A stretch of DNA of 64,000 nt, from positions 1,054,001 to 1,118,000 of the forward strand of contig OY729430.1 of NCBI GenBank assembly GCA_963422415.1, in the 5' to 3' direction. Origin of the DNA: Bin34 sp963422415 (GTDB taxonomy: Bacteria; Chloroflexota; Anaerolineae; Caldilineales; Caldilineaceae). The position numbers and the translations under genes are program-made. A model generated the notes under the pieces. That model saw nothing but the letters and a program-made list of their open reading frames with translations, had not been told where the DNA came from and made no database searches. Shown here piece by piece: positions 27,037-35,507 of the stretch (the stretch's first letter is position 1; each line of letters opens with the position of its first letter).

Positions 27037-27687
27037 TCACCCTGGATTCGCCATCGCGTTGTGCGCCGCCGGCTTCCAGAGTTCCAGAAAACCTTTCATC
27101 TGTTCATAGCGGATTCCGGCCATCTCCCGGGCCGGTTCCGTGTTCATGCTGTCCACTGTGCGGTCGATCCAGGAAGCGACATAAGTGTAAATTTGGTCTC
27201 GCCGTTCCCCCAATGTGCGCCCTTGGGCGTGGGGTCCGCAAAGCAGCATGGCAATTTGTGGCACCCCCAGTTTGGTGAGCTTGTCCGCATCCCACAGGAT
27301 GGCGGTGTCCACAGGGGTGAGCGGGGCGGCCCCGGGACGCCGAAACAGTCCCGCATGGTGGCGAATGGCATGGCTCACGGCGGGAATTTTCTCCTTGTCA
27401 AAGGAAGTGTGCGCCAGAAATTCCGCGGCGGCCTCGGCACCCCGCACCCCATGGTTGGGCTCCACCTTGCAGATGTCATGGAGCCAGGCCGCCGCGGTGG
27501 CTATCTCCCGGTCGGCATGCAGCAGTTGGGCCAGATGTTGGGCTTCCAGCGTCACTTGCTGGACATGCTCCCAGCGAAAGCGATACTGCACCTGACAGCC
27601 AGTCTCTCTGCGCCATGCCGCTTCTTCCTCGGCCCAAGCCTTTTCATCGGCCAGTTGCCGACACTGGGTTTCCCAGTCTGTTGCCAT
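27037..27687 (-). CDS. HD domain-containing phosphohydrolase
   Basis: Cytoplasmic metal-dependent phosphohydrolase of the HD superfamily, 216 residues. The metal ligands are His41 (in RWEHVQQV), His70 and Asp71 (AAWLHDICK) and a later Asp (DTAILWDADKL); two further His (AIRHHAG) sit between. Substrates of this group are nucleotides or phosphoesters; the exact one is unknown. ATG 27687 is chosen because AGGAG lies just upstream on the minus strand; a longer frame from 27744 adds 19 unlikely residues. It is 35 bp upstream of the O-antigen-ligase-like gene and probably heads that operon. Confidence 0.87.
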   Translation of the reverse strand: MATDWETQCRQLADEKAWAEEEAAWRRETGCQVQYRFRWEHVQQVTLEAQHLAQLLHADREIATAAAWLHDICKVEPNHGVRGAEAAAEFLAHTSFDKEKIPAVSHAIRHHAGLFRRPGAAPLTPVDTAILWDADKLTKLGVPQIAMLLCGPHAQGRTLGERRDQIYTYVASWIDRTVDSMNTEPAREMAGIRYEQMKGFLELWKPAAHNAMANPG

Positions 27688-27960
27688 TGGCACTCCTGTG
27701 TTGGGGGAAAGATGGCGGTCAAAGCTGACAGCATTCATCACCATAACGCCAACGGTCTGAAACTGTCACTATCTCCTGATGGTCTCGAGAACGTCCCGCA
27801 GAACAGTCTTTGGGTGAACTGAGTCGCTGAACCGGGACATTGCCGATCTCCCTGTTGCGAGCAACCAGAGAGCGATGACGAAACGAGAGCGAGGATGACA
27901 CTGCATGGAAACTGGGTCGGGCGAAGCCGAGGTGGCAACACCTCGGATGGTAGGAGTTGC

Positions 27961-28276
27961 ATGTCCGGATTGTACCGACTTGCTTTGCGAGAGGCGAGGG
28001 TTGCCGCGGAGATCATTGATACGGCAGCCGTCAATTTCTTGGAGGCGGCCATCGTGCTGGCAAGCCGCAGTGGTGCATGAACGTAATGCGTTTCGGGAAG
28101 CGACGGCGATTGCGCTGGTATCGCCCTACCCCTCGACTCTGAGGCTTGGCGCAGATTCGGCAAGGGCAAGTGCCTGGCGGGATTGAAATTGGGGAACCAC
28201 TTTATTCGGCGCACTGGCAAAATCCACCTAGGAATCCCTTCTGTGCAAAGGACAGGAGTTCACACGGACCGACACT
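27961..28276 (+). pseudogene. Decayed VapC-type PIN-domain toxin gene
   Basis: Pieces of a VapC ribonuclease toxin can be read in order: NFLEAAIVLASRSGA (to 28077), AGIALPLDSEAWRRFGKGK with LAGLKLGN after it (about 28105-28200), and in another frame LLCKGQEFTRTD (28238-28273). These match the VapC pattern LEAAIVLESR ... AWRRFGKGRHPAGLNFGD ... LLFKGDDFSRTD. The gene is broken by TGA 28078 and TAA 28084, a frameshift near 28230, a missing stretch before AWRRF and loss of the N-terminal Asp region. LKLGN replaces the catalytic FGD. No intact VapB antitoxin is visible. The family match is by eye but spans three separate segments. Confidence 0.62.
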
Positions 28277-28319
28277 GACGGGAAGGGCTGCGCGCAGGGA
28301 GGCATCTCCCATCTTGACA

Positions 28320-31004
28320 TTAGTCCTGCAGCAGGGTCGAGATGCAGGCAAGCCGATCGGCGGTCAGCAGCTCCGGCGCCAGGTCGGACAGGCCATTGAG
28401 ACTCAGGCCTTCCTCTATGGCAAAGGGTATCAACATCATCATTTGCGGCACTTGCGCCGCCTCTCCCAATCCGGCAAACAATGCCTCGCGCTTGTGCGCC
28501 ATGATCAGGGGCATTGGAGTGTCCAGCGTAAGATCGGCCGCGGCGTCTGGCCGGGCCGGCCAATCCGCTTCCAACGGTATTTCACCCGTGAGACGAATGT
28601 CGCGGGATGAGGCTCCAAGGTGCACCTGGTATGTGCCTGCCGCCGCCTTCCAGCCTTTGGTCTGGACATCGAAGAAAGCGAGATCGCGCGGGGAAATCCG
28701 AAATTCCACACGAGATTGGGCACCTGGCTCCAATGGCACTCGCCGGAAGCCCTTCAGCTCTCTTGGCGGGTGGGCGTTGGAGGGAATCTGGGGTCCCACA
28801 TACAGCTGGACCACTTCGTCCCCCTTGCGGGACCCGACGTTCTGGACGTCCAGGGTGATCTGAAACCCGTTTGGGACGCCGTCTTCCACAGGCTCTATCT
28901 GCAGATTCGAGTAGACAAAGGATGTGTATGACAAACCGTGTCCAAAGGGAAACAGCGGCTCCACGTCCTTGAAGTCGTAGTGCCGGTAGCCGACAAACAC
29001 CCCTTCTCCATAGCGGACTTGCCCACCCTGTCCCGGGTAGTTCGTGAAGGCGGGGGTGTCTTCCAGCCGCTTGGGAAAGGTAATGGGCAGTCGGCCTGCC
29101 GGACTGTCCTCTCCCCACAACAGGGCTGTGATCGCGTTGCCGTACTCCTGACCGGGGTACCAAACATGCAGGACCGCGGCTACCTCGTCGATCCAGGGCA
29201 TGGTCACCGGAGCGCCGGCATTGACGATGACGACAGTGCGGGGATTTTGAGCCGCCACCGCCGATACCAGTTCATTCTGACGACCGGGGAGATCCATATG
29301 CGGGCGATCATGGCCTTCCGATTCCCAATCCGCGTTCAACCCGACAAAAACGAGCGCCGTCTGGGCCTTGCGGGCGGCTTGAGCGGCCTGTTCCACGGCG
29401 TTGTCAGCCAAGGGCGGCGCCACGCCCAGACGCACGGCGCCGAAAGGCCGGCCCGCGGTCACCGCAAATTCCAGCGTGAGTTCGTGGGGCTGGCCCGCCT
29501 CCAGGATTGTCGAGTGGATCTTTTCCACGGATCCCATGCCAAAGTAGGAGCTGCCGGGCACGAATTCCTCCCAGTTGTTGAGCACAGGCGCACTATCCAG
29601 TTGCAAGCGCGCCAAACCGGCATTGGTCAGGCCGAATCGATGCTCTCCGGATGCCGTGGCCCTGAAGGGTATCGTCACGCGCGCCGCGAAATTGGGTTCC
29701 ACTCCCTCAGGCAACGCCCCAAACCAGAAGATCTCCGACGAGACGCGCATTTCCTGAGCCACCGGGTCCCCCGCGAATGTCCGGTTGTTGAAATACTCGA
29801 CTTGGACGCGGGCCTCCCCAGCACGGGCGCCCATCGCTTCCGGTTCGAGGAGTGGGGCCTGCAGGTGATTGTGACAGCCCCTCTCATAGTGGATTTCCGT
29901 ATCTTCCGGCACAGTCTGTTGCAGGGCGTCCATGGGATGCACCACATAGGGGGGATTGACAAAGGCGCTGCCGCCCCCCATGATGGCGCCGGTACGGGCG
30001 GCAGGACCTAGCACGGCCAGAGACGACAACGCACCTTGGTCAAGAGGCAGAATATCCCCCTCGTTCTTCAGGAGGACAAAGGACTCTCGGGCCGCTTGCC
30101 GAATCAGGGCACGCGCAGCGGGCCGATCCGGATATGGCTTTTCCTGGGGGCCGTCACCATCCAGAACGCCAGTGCGTTCCGCTAGGCGCAGATATCGGCG
30201 CACCTTGTCGTTCAGCTCTGCCTCACTCAATTCTCCGGCCTGAATCCGTGAGGCCAGTTGCGATCCAAACATAAGGGCAGGCCCCGGCATTTCCAGATCT
30301 AGGCCGCCGACATAGCAACGTGTGGTGGACTTGGCGGCAAACCAGTCTGTCATGACCAGACCGTCAAACCCCCATTCTTCCTTGAGAATCCGTTTGAGCA
30401 AGTCGACACTCTCCGAGGCATAGACGCCGTTGACCCGATTGTAGGCGGACATAATGGCCCAGCTTCCCCCTTCGCCAATGGCCATTTCGAAGGGGGCAAG
30501 ATAGATTTCGCGCAAGGTCCTTTCGTCCACCACCACATCGATGGCTGCACGCTGATATTCGGAATCATTGCAGACATAGTGCTTGACGCAGGCGGCCACG
30601 CCTTGGGATTGCAGGCCTTGTATGTAGGCAACCGCCATCTGGCCTGCAAGGTAGGGGTCTTCGGAAAAGCACTCGAAGTTGCGCCCGTTCAAGGGAGAGC
30701 GATGGATGTTGACTGTGGGGGCCAACAGCACGGAAGCCCCCTTGCCTTGGGTTTCCAGTCCCAATTCCGTTCCGACTCTGCGGATCAAGTCCGTGTTCCA
30801 CGTGGCCGCCAGCGCTGTGCCACAAGGAAAGCAGGCCGAAGATCCCGCCAATCCTCTGGCCCCGTTGGGGCCATCAGTCACGCGCATGGCGGGAATGCCT
30901 TGATGTGGCAGCCCCGGTATGGACCACAGATCGTCACCGCCGGTCAGGGTGGCCTTTTCTTCCAGAGACAGTTGGGACAGGAGTCGTGCAATACGTTCAG
31001 ACAT
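28320..31004 (-). CDS. Glycoside hydrolase family 3 beta-glucosidase-like, with PA14 domain
   Basis: Retaining exo-glycosidase (beta-glucosidase, beta-xylosidase or related) of 894 residues. The order is an N-terminal TIM barrel with KHYVCNDSE and the probable nucleophile Asp220 in GLVMTDWFA, a PA14 carbohydrate-binding insert at about 395-530, the alpha/beta sandwich domain and a C-terminal fibronectin-III-like domain (TLDVQNVGSRKGDEVVQLY). The PA14 insert is typical of the beta-glucosidase group. No signal peptide is seen from ATG 31004, so it probably acts on imported sugars. A longer frame to 31517 lacks coding character. No transporter lies next to it. Confidence 0.93.
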   Translation of the reverse strand: MSERIARLLSQLSLEEKATLTGGDDLWSIPGLPHQGIPAMRVTDGPNGARGLAGSSACFPCGTALAATWNTDLIRRVGTELGLETQGKGASVLLAPTVNIHRSPLNGRNFECFSEDPYLAGQMAVAYIQGLQSQGVAACVKHYVCNDSEYQRAAIDVVVDERTLREIYLAPFEMAIGEGGSWAIMSAYNRVNGVYASESVDLLKRILKEEWGFDGLVMTDWFAAKSTTRCYVGGLDLEMPGPALMFGSQLASRIQAGELSEAELNDKVRRYLRLAERTGVLDGDGPQEKPYPDRPAARALIRQAARESFVLLKNEGDILPLDQGALSSLAVLGPAARTGAIMGGGSAFVNPPYVVHPMDALQQTVPEDTEIHYERGCHNHLQAPLLEPEAMGARAGEARVQVEYFNNRTFAGDPVAQEMRVSSEIFWFGALPEGVEPNFAARVTIPFRATASGEHRFGLTNAGLARLQLDSAPVLNNWEEFVPGSSYFGMGSVEKIHSTILEAGQPHELTLEFAVTAGRPFGAVRLGVAPPLADNAVEQAAQAARKAQTALVFVGLNADWESEGHDRPHMDLPGRQNELVSAVAAQNPRTVVIVNAGAPVTMPWIDEVAAVLHVWYPGQEYGNAITALLWGEDSPAGRLPITFPKRLEDTPAFTNYPGQGGQVRYGEGVFVGYRHYDFKDVEPLFPFGHGLSYTSFVYSNLQIEPVEDGVPNGFQITLDVQNVGSRKGDEVVQLYVGPQIPSNAHPPRELKGFRRVPLEPGAQSRVEFRISPRDLAFFDVQTKGWKAAAGTYQVHLGASSRDIRLTGEIPLEADWPARPDAAADLTLDTPMPLIMAHKREALFAGLGEAAQVPQMMMLIPFAIEEGLSLNGLSDLAPELLTADRLACISTLLQD

Positions 31005-31506
31005 GGATTCACCAGGAAAGGGCAAGGGTTGTGGGACCAACAGGCGGATCGATAAAATACAACGGGCGAGAGACATGGTGCCGGAATCGAAACCCGAATC
31101 GACCATGGCCTTGGGAAGTCGGCGAATTCTCTGGACAAGGGGCCATCGGGGCTGTGCCAGAAAGAGCGTCCTTGGAACATTCTGCACGGCTTCCCCAAGT
31201 GTACGATCCCCTTGCTGCCTTGTCGATGATTTCGATCTCCCGCGCGCGTTGGGCGTTGGAAGGGTCAGGCGCTCAAGGTGCGCCAATCGGCGGATCCGTA
31301 CCGTCATGACTTTCCTGCTATGTGCCAGTTGGCGGGGCGTCCGTGATCTGTCTACGTGCACGCCGGTCTTTCTTGCTCTTGAATCAAGGCCATTACAATC
31401 TTCGCAAGGCCAAAAAATGGGAAGACTTTGGAACGTGAAGATCGCCAAGATGCGCGGTGAATGAGAAATTCGTTCCCGGAAGCCACCGCGGACAGGAGAC
31501 GCAATA
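31005..31506. other. Gap upstream of the GH3 gene
   Basis: No supported gene. The minus-strand frame continuing upstream of the GH3 start is open but Arg/Ser/Pro-rich and without family character. Promoters for GH3 (minus) and the small gene at 31507 (plus) must lie here; none was clear. Confidence 0.5.
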
Positions 31507-31734
31507 ATGTTTGGCATCCGACCGAAGCAGCACGCTTGGATGGGGCAGTTTCACTTGGAAGAGGCGGCGCTTGACGCATGGCTGGAGACCAAGCAGGAAG
31601 ACAACTGCATCGGATCCGCGGAAATCAGCCGCCGCTCTGGCATATTCCGGGAACGGGGCGACGTGAACCCGATGAACGACGCTATCGCTACCGGAGCGAT
31701 GACCAAGTTAGCCGACGAGAGGCGAATGCGGTAG
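31507..31734 (+). CDS. Small hypothetical protein, possibly truncated by a stop codon
   Basis: A 75-residue frame with AGGAG 8 bases before its ATG, not assigned to a named family. The section DAWLETKQEDNCI, then AEISRRSGIFRERGDVNP, then MNDAIATGAMTKLADERRMR has the look of a small winged-helix protein. After the TAG at 31735-31737 the same frame stays open to 31899, and the next codons read CQQNDIQRGGWELS, which looks like the natural continuation. The TGA that would close the longer frame overlaps the ATG of the response regulator. Either the gene was cut by a nonsense mutation or the similarity is accidental. Confidence 0.45.
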   Translation: MFGIRPKQHAWMGQFHLEEAALDAWLETKQEDNCIGSAEISRRSGIFRERGDVNPMNDAIATGAMTKLADERRMR

Positions 31735-31825
31735 TGTCAGCAGAATGACATCCAGCGCGGCGGTTGGGAACTCTCGCTCCGTGAGTTAAGAATCTCGTTG
31801 CCTTCCTGGCAGGTTCTTTCGCAAT

Positions 31826-31848
31826 TTCCTGACAGAATCAGGAATCAG
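31826..31848 (+). promoter_or_regulatory. Candidate operator before the two-component genes
   Basis: TTCCTGA (31826-31832) and TCAGGAA (31838-31844) form a 7-bp inverted repeat with a 5-base spacer. Overlapping it, GAATCAG occurs twice in tandem (31835-31841 and 31842-31848). OmpR-type regulators bind direct repeats, so autoregulation is possible. The site is about 50 bp before the response regulator start. Confidence 0.35.
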
Positions 31849-31895
31849 GGGGATCAAGTGCAGCGAAGGGCCAACGCCCACAACAGAGAGGAAAA

Positions 31896-32597
31896 ATGAT
31901 GCCTCGCCATTTGCTGGTAGTGGATGACAATCGGCAGATCCGCGATCTGCTAAAGCAATACTTGACCGGTCAGGGCTTCTCGGTCGCTACGGCCCAAGAT
32001 GGCAAGCAGGCTCTGACCTGTGTATCCGGACATCCTCCAGATCTGGTGCTGCTGGACATCATGATGCCGGTCATGGATGGGTTTGAGTTTATGCGCCGGT
32101 TGCGTCTCCGGAACGACATTCCCGTCATCTTCCTGACGGCCCGCATGGAGGAAATGGATTTGCTCACGGGGTTCCAGCTGGGCGCGGACGACTATCTGAC
32201 CAAGCCTTTCAGCATGAGCGAGCTGATGGCGCGTGTGACTGCCGTGCTGCGGCGCGGCGGAATGGCCAACGAGACGGAGCAGGTCGGTGACATTCGCATT
32301 GATAGGGCCCGCCGCCAGACCACGGTGCAAAATCGGGAGGTACGATTGACCCGCTCGGAATTTGCACTGCTGGCGGCACTGATGCAGGCCAGGGGCCGGG
32401 TCCTGTCTCGTCTCCAGCTGCTGGAATCCATGTTTGGCGACGTATATGCGGACCACGACGGATTCGAACGCACGGTGGACGTGCACATCAAGAATCTGCG
32501 GGCCAAAATCGATCGCCCTGAAAGAGGCGCCAGCTATATCGCCACGGTCTATGGGATAGGCTACCGGTTGCAGGATCAGCCCGGACAAATCCCCTGA
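31896..32597 (+). CDS. OmpR-family response regulator
   Basis: DNA-binding response regulator of 233 residues. The receiver domain has the acidic pocket Asp10/Asp11, the phospho-acceptor Asp54 in LVLLDIMMP, Thr81 (FLTAR) and Lys103 (YLTKPFS). The C-terminal winged helix (about 130-225) ends with VDVHIKNLRAKI and YIATVYGIGYRL, standard for the OmpR/PhoB class. The start is ATGATG at 31896 with GAGAGGA upstream. Its stop overlaps the kinase start (TGATG), so the pair is coupled. The target genes are unknown. Confidence 0.96.
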   Translation: MMPRHLLVVDDNRQIRDLLKQYLTGQGFSVATAQDGKQALTCVSGHPPDLVLLDIMMPVMDGFEFMRRLRLRNDIPVIFLTARMEEMDLLTGFQLGADDYLTKPFSMSELMARVTAVLRRGGMANETEQVGDIRIDRARRQTTVQNREVRLTRSEFALLAALMQARGRVLSRLQLLESMFGDVYADHDGFERTVDVHIKNLRAKIDRPERGASYIATVYGIGYRLQDQPGQIP

Positions 32598-33958
32598 TGT
32601 TTGTGCATTCCTTGACGGGCAAGCTGAGTCTGGCCTTTACGGGTTTCGGCCTAGGGGTGATTCTGTTGGCCGGATCCTTCGGCATCTGGAATACCGCCGA
32701 CGAATTCAATCGGCGGAAATTTCAGCAGGAGGAACTTCCGGAACTGGTCCGGCAGCTGGTGGTCTATTACGAGGATCATGATGAATCCTGGGAGACCCAT
32801 GACGAAGATCCGCCCTTGCCGTCCTATGCCGTGCTGCTGGACATTGACCAGCAGCCGGTCGACGCGCTGCCCAAGCAGCTGGGCAGGAAAAGAGCTTGGC
32901 TGCGTCGGAGTCGGAATTTCGGGGACGTGGCCATTGCCAAGGACGGCCAGGTCGTGGGGTTTCTGCGAGTGCGGCATCCACCACCTGTCCAGAACATTGA
33001 AGATGTCACCGGCGCCGCCCAGTCTCCCATGGCCTGGCTGGGCTTTGGGGCCATTCTCTTGACGGCGGGAGTGTCGGGCACCTTGATGAGCCGTCGCATG
33101 ACCCGCCCCCTGCAGGAACTCACGGAGGCCACGCGGGCCGTGGCCGCGGGAGATCTGGAATACCAGGTCCCCGTACGCTCCCAAGATGAATTTGGAACTC
33201 TGGCCCAAGCCTTCAACTCCATGAATCGAAAGCTGAAGACCAGTCAGCAGCAGAAGCGACGCATGACCCAGGACATCGTGCACGACTTGGCGCAGCCCAT
33301 CCTGGTGATCCGGGGCTTGGTCGAATCGATGCAGGAAGGGATTGTCCCCAAGTCGGCGGAGAATCTGCAGGTCGTGCGGCAGGAAGCGGATCGTCTGGAC
33401 GCCCTCGCGCGGGACTTGCATTTTCTGGAACAAGCGGATTCCCGACGCCTGCGCCTGAATCCGGAGTGGGTGGCCCCCCGGGATCTGGCGAATCGGTTTC
33501 GCACCATGTATCAGGAGCCGGCTCGTCGCGTCGGGATCGATCTGCAAGTGACGGTCTCGGCCAACCTGCCCTTGGTCCATGTGGATACCGAGCGTTTCAT
33601 GCAAGCGCTGAGCAATCTGGCGACCAATGCCTTTCAGCACGGGGCTGCCGGAGACACTGTGACGCTCACCGCGGCCGTCCACGAACAGGAAGTTCGCTTT
33701 ATCCTGACGGACAATGGCCCTGGAGTGTTGGAGACCGATTTGCCTCATATATTCGATCGTTTCTATCGTGCGGATGGATCCCGCAATCCGGTCAGCGGGG
33801 GCTCCGGCATTGGGTTGGCCATTGTCAAGTCCCTGATAGAGGCTCTGGCTGGCCGGGTATGGGCCGAGGCGGCAGAGCCCCATGGCCTGCGCATGGTGCT
33901 GAGCCTGCCTGTGGGTTCCGTGAACGAGCGAGAAAAGGCGTTGGATTCCAATGTCTAG
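32597..33958 (+). CDS. Sensor histidine kinase
   Basis: Membrane kinase of 453 residues that should phosphorylate the response regulator encoded just upstream. There is a membrane segment at about 10-30, an extracytoplasmic sensor region of about 100 residues, a second segment near 145-165 and a HAMP linker (MTRPLQELTEATRAVAAGD). The dimerisation helix carries His229 in VHDLAQP, followed by the ATP-binding domain with NLATNAFQHG, DNGPGV and GGSGIGLAIV. The sensor region (EEDPPLPSYA-like and acidic, pairing with a Pro-rich loop) gives no hint of the signal. Confidence 0.95.
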   Translation: MFVHSLTGKLSLAFTGFGLGVILLAGSFGIWNTADEFNRRKFQQEELPELVRQLVVYYEDHDESWETHDEDPPLPSYAVLLDIDQQPVDALPKQLGRKRAWLRRSRNFGDVAIAKDGQVVGFLRVRHPPPVQNIEDVTGAAQSPMAWLGFGAILLTAGVSGTLMSRRMTRPLQELTEATRAVAAGDLEYQVPVRSQDEFGTLAQAFNSMNRKLKTSQQQKRRMTQDIVHDLAQPILVIRGLVESMQEGIVPKSAENLQVVRQEADRLDALARDLHFLEQADSRRLRLNPEWVAPRDLANRFRTMYQEPARRVGIDLQVTVSANLPLVHVDTERFMQALSNLATNAFQHGAAGDTVTLTAAVHEQEVRFILTDNGPGVLETDLPHIFDRFYRADGSRNPVSGGSGIGLAIVKSLIEALAGRVWAEAAEPHGLRMVLSLPVGSVNEREKALDSNV

Positions 33959-34313
33959 GAGACGTGTTCGCATATGTGTCGAATGTCTAGGCCGGAGCCT
34001 GGATCATGACGCCTTGAACTTCCAGTCAACAAGGCACATGCGTTGAACCCAACCTGGATAGGTGGCCGATTCGGCCATGCGCCGTTTCCTGACCAAGTGG
34101 ATTTCTCTGGCGTGCATCCACTGCGGCGCCACAACAACAATGGCATTCCTTCGCCTTTGCTCGATCCCTGGAGGTCCGGAACAACCCCGGCGTGCCCGTC
34201 TGCCCCTTCACCTTCGTAGTGTGCATGTTCTGCCCGAGGGGAATGGGGAAAGGCACGTACCTTCATGGGTGTTGTCTATCATGGACTGCCATTCCTGCGC
34301 GAGGAGCATGCAG
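33959..34313. other. Gap before the enolase-family gene
   Basis: No gene seen. The frame running into the enolase-family gene from 34062 is open but has no coding character before MKIKEVQ. Confidence 0.5.
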
Positions 34314-35363
34314 ATGAAAATCAAGGAAGTACAGGCGACATATCCCCGTTGGGTCCGACCCGCTTCGGATGCTTGGCAGTCACATTTCTGGCAGATTGTG
34401 GTGCGGGTGGTGTCTGATACGGGGCACGTTGGCTGGGGCTATGGTGGCGGAGGTCCACCGGCGGTGCAGATCGTCAACCAGCATTTGAGTCGTTTTCTGG
34501 TCGGCCGGGGCATGGACAGCGCGGATGACATTCGCGTCATATGGCAGTTGCTGTATCGCGCCTCTCTGCCCTACGGACGCGGGGGCATCGCCATGATGGC
34601 TCTTGGCGGCGTGGATCTTGCACTCTGGGATCTGTTGGGCCAGTCCACGGGCATGCCGGTGTATGAAATTCTCGGTGGCCCACAGACGGATGCTGTGGAA
34701 GCCTACGCCACCGGCACCCAATGTCAACGCTACCGGGATCTCGGTTACAAGCATATGAAGCTTCCCGTGAAATGGCAGACCCCCTCCGATTATGCACGGA
34801 CAGAGGAGCTGGTGGCGGAGGCTAGAGAGACGCTTGGACCGGAGGGAAAAGTGATGGTGGACTGTTACATGTCTTGGAATACCGATACCGCGCTCGCCAT
34901 GAGACGGAGGCTGGATGCCTACCGCATATTTTGGTTCGAGGACATGCTTACTCCCGACCATCATGTGGAACTGGCGGAGCTCAGGCCGAAAATGGCTCCT
35001 GTCCTGTCCGCCGGAGGTGAGCATGAGTTCACGGCAGCGGGGTTTGCAGCCTTGGCCGCGGCCGGATCGCTGGATATCTGGCAGCCCGACATAACGTGGT
35101 GCGGAGGTCTGACGGGAGCGCGGGCCATCTTGGACATCGCGGAGGATTGCGGCACGCCTGTCTGTCTGCACAGAGGAGGCGAAGTCTGGGGATTGCACCT
35201 GATCGTGGCTTCGGACTGCATGAATTTGGCGGAAATCATCCAGGTGGAACGGGAAGCCAATTCTCGCCGCTGCTGGCTGGGGGAACCCGAGGTCAGAGAC
35301 GGGTGTTTGATTCCGCACGATCGACCGGGGTTCGGCGTTGTCCCCAACCCACATCTGCTGTGA
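34314..35363 (+). CDS. Enolase-superfamily dehydratase, L-rhamnonate-dehydratase-like
   Basis: Mandelate racemase/muconate-lactonising enzyme family member, 349 residues, probably a sugar-acid dehydratase. Likely active-site residues: Lys149 and Lys153 (MKLPVKW), metal ligands Asp183 (MVDCYMSW), Glu209 (WFEDMLTPD) and Glu236 (GGEHEF), and His286 (CLHRGGE). The GGEHE form and His in place of a second lysine point to the rhamnonate-dehydratase-like group, but substrate assignment in this superfamily is unreliable by eye. ATG 34314 is chosen because GAGGAG (34301-34306) lies 7 bases before it. The gene stands alone. Confidence 0.86.
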   Translation: MKIKEVQATYPRWVRPASDAWQSHFWQIVVRVVSDTGHVGWGYGGGGPPAVQIVNQHLSRFLVGRGMDSADDIRVIWQLLYRASLPYGRGGIAMMALGGVDLALWDLLGQSTGMPVYEILGGPQTDAVEAYATGTQCQRYRDLGYKHMKLPVKWQTPSDYARTEELVAEARETLGPEGKVMVDCYMSWNTDTALAMRRRLDAYRIFWFEDMLTPDHHVELAELRPKMAPVLSAGGEHEFTAAGFAALAAAGSLDIWQPDITWCGGLTGARAILDIAEDCGTPVCLHRGGEVWGLHLIVASDCMNLAEIIQVEREANSRRCWLGEPEVRDGCLIPHDRPGFGVVPNPHLL

Positions 35364-35507
35364 CGGTTCTCGTCTGGTTCGCCCTGTGCCCGGTTCTCTG
35401 TCACGATGTGGGTCAGGTCGACGTCGGTTTGGCGGACAAGGCAGTCTTGTAGACGTCCGGCCAGTGGCCCAGGGAGGCCGCTTGGGACGGAGAGTCATGA
35501 GAGGCGT

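Noticed and set aside
31735..31737. Programmed TAG read-through (for example pyrrolysine)
   Set aside because: No sign of pyrrolysine genes and no conserved signal after the codon; a nonsense mutation or natural end is simpler.
34063..34077. GGCCGA-T-TCGGCC palindrome before the enolase-family gene
   Set aside because: Only six bases per arm and no link to a regulator; could easily occur by chance in this base composition.
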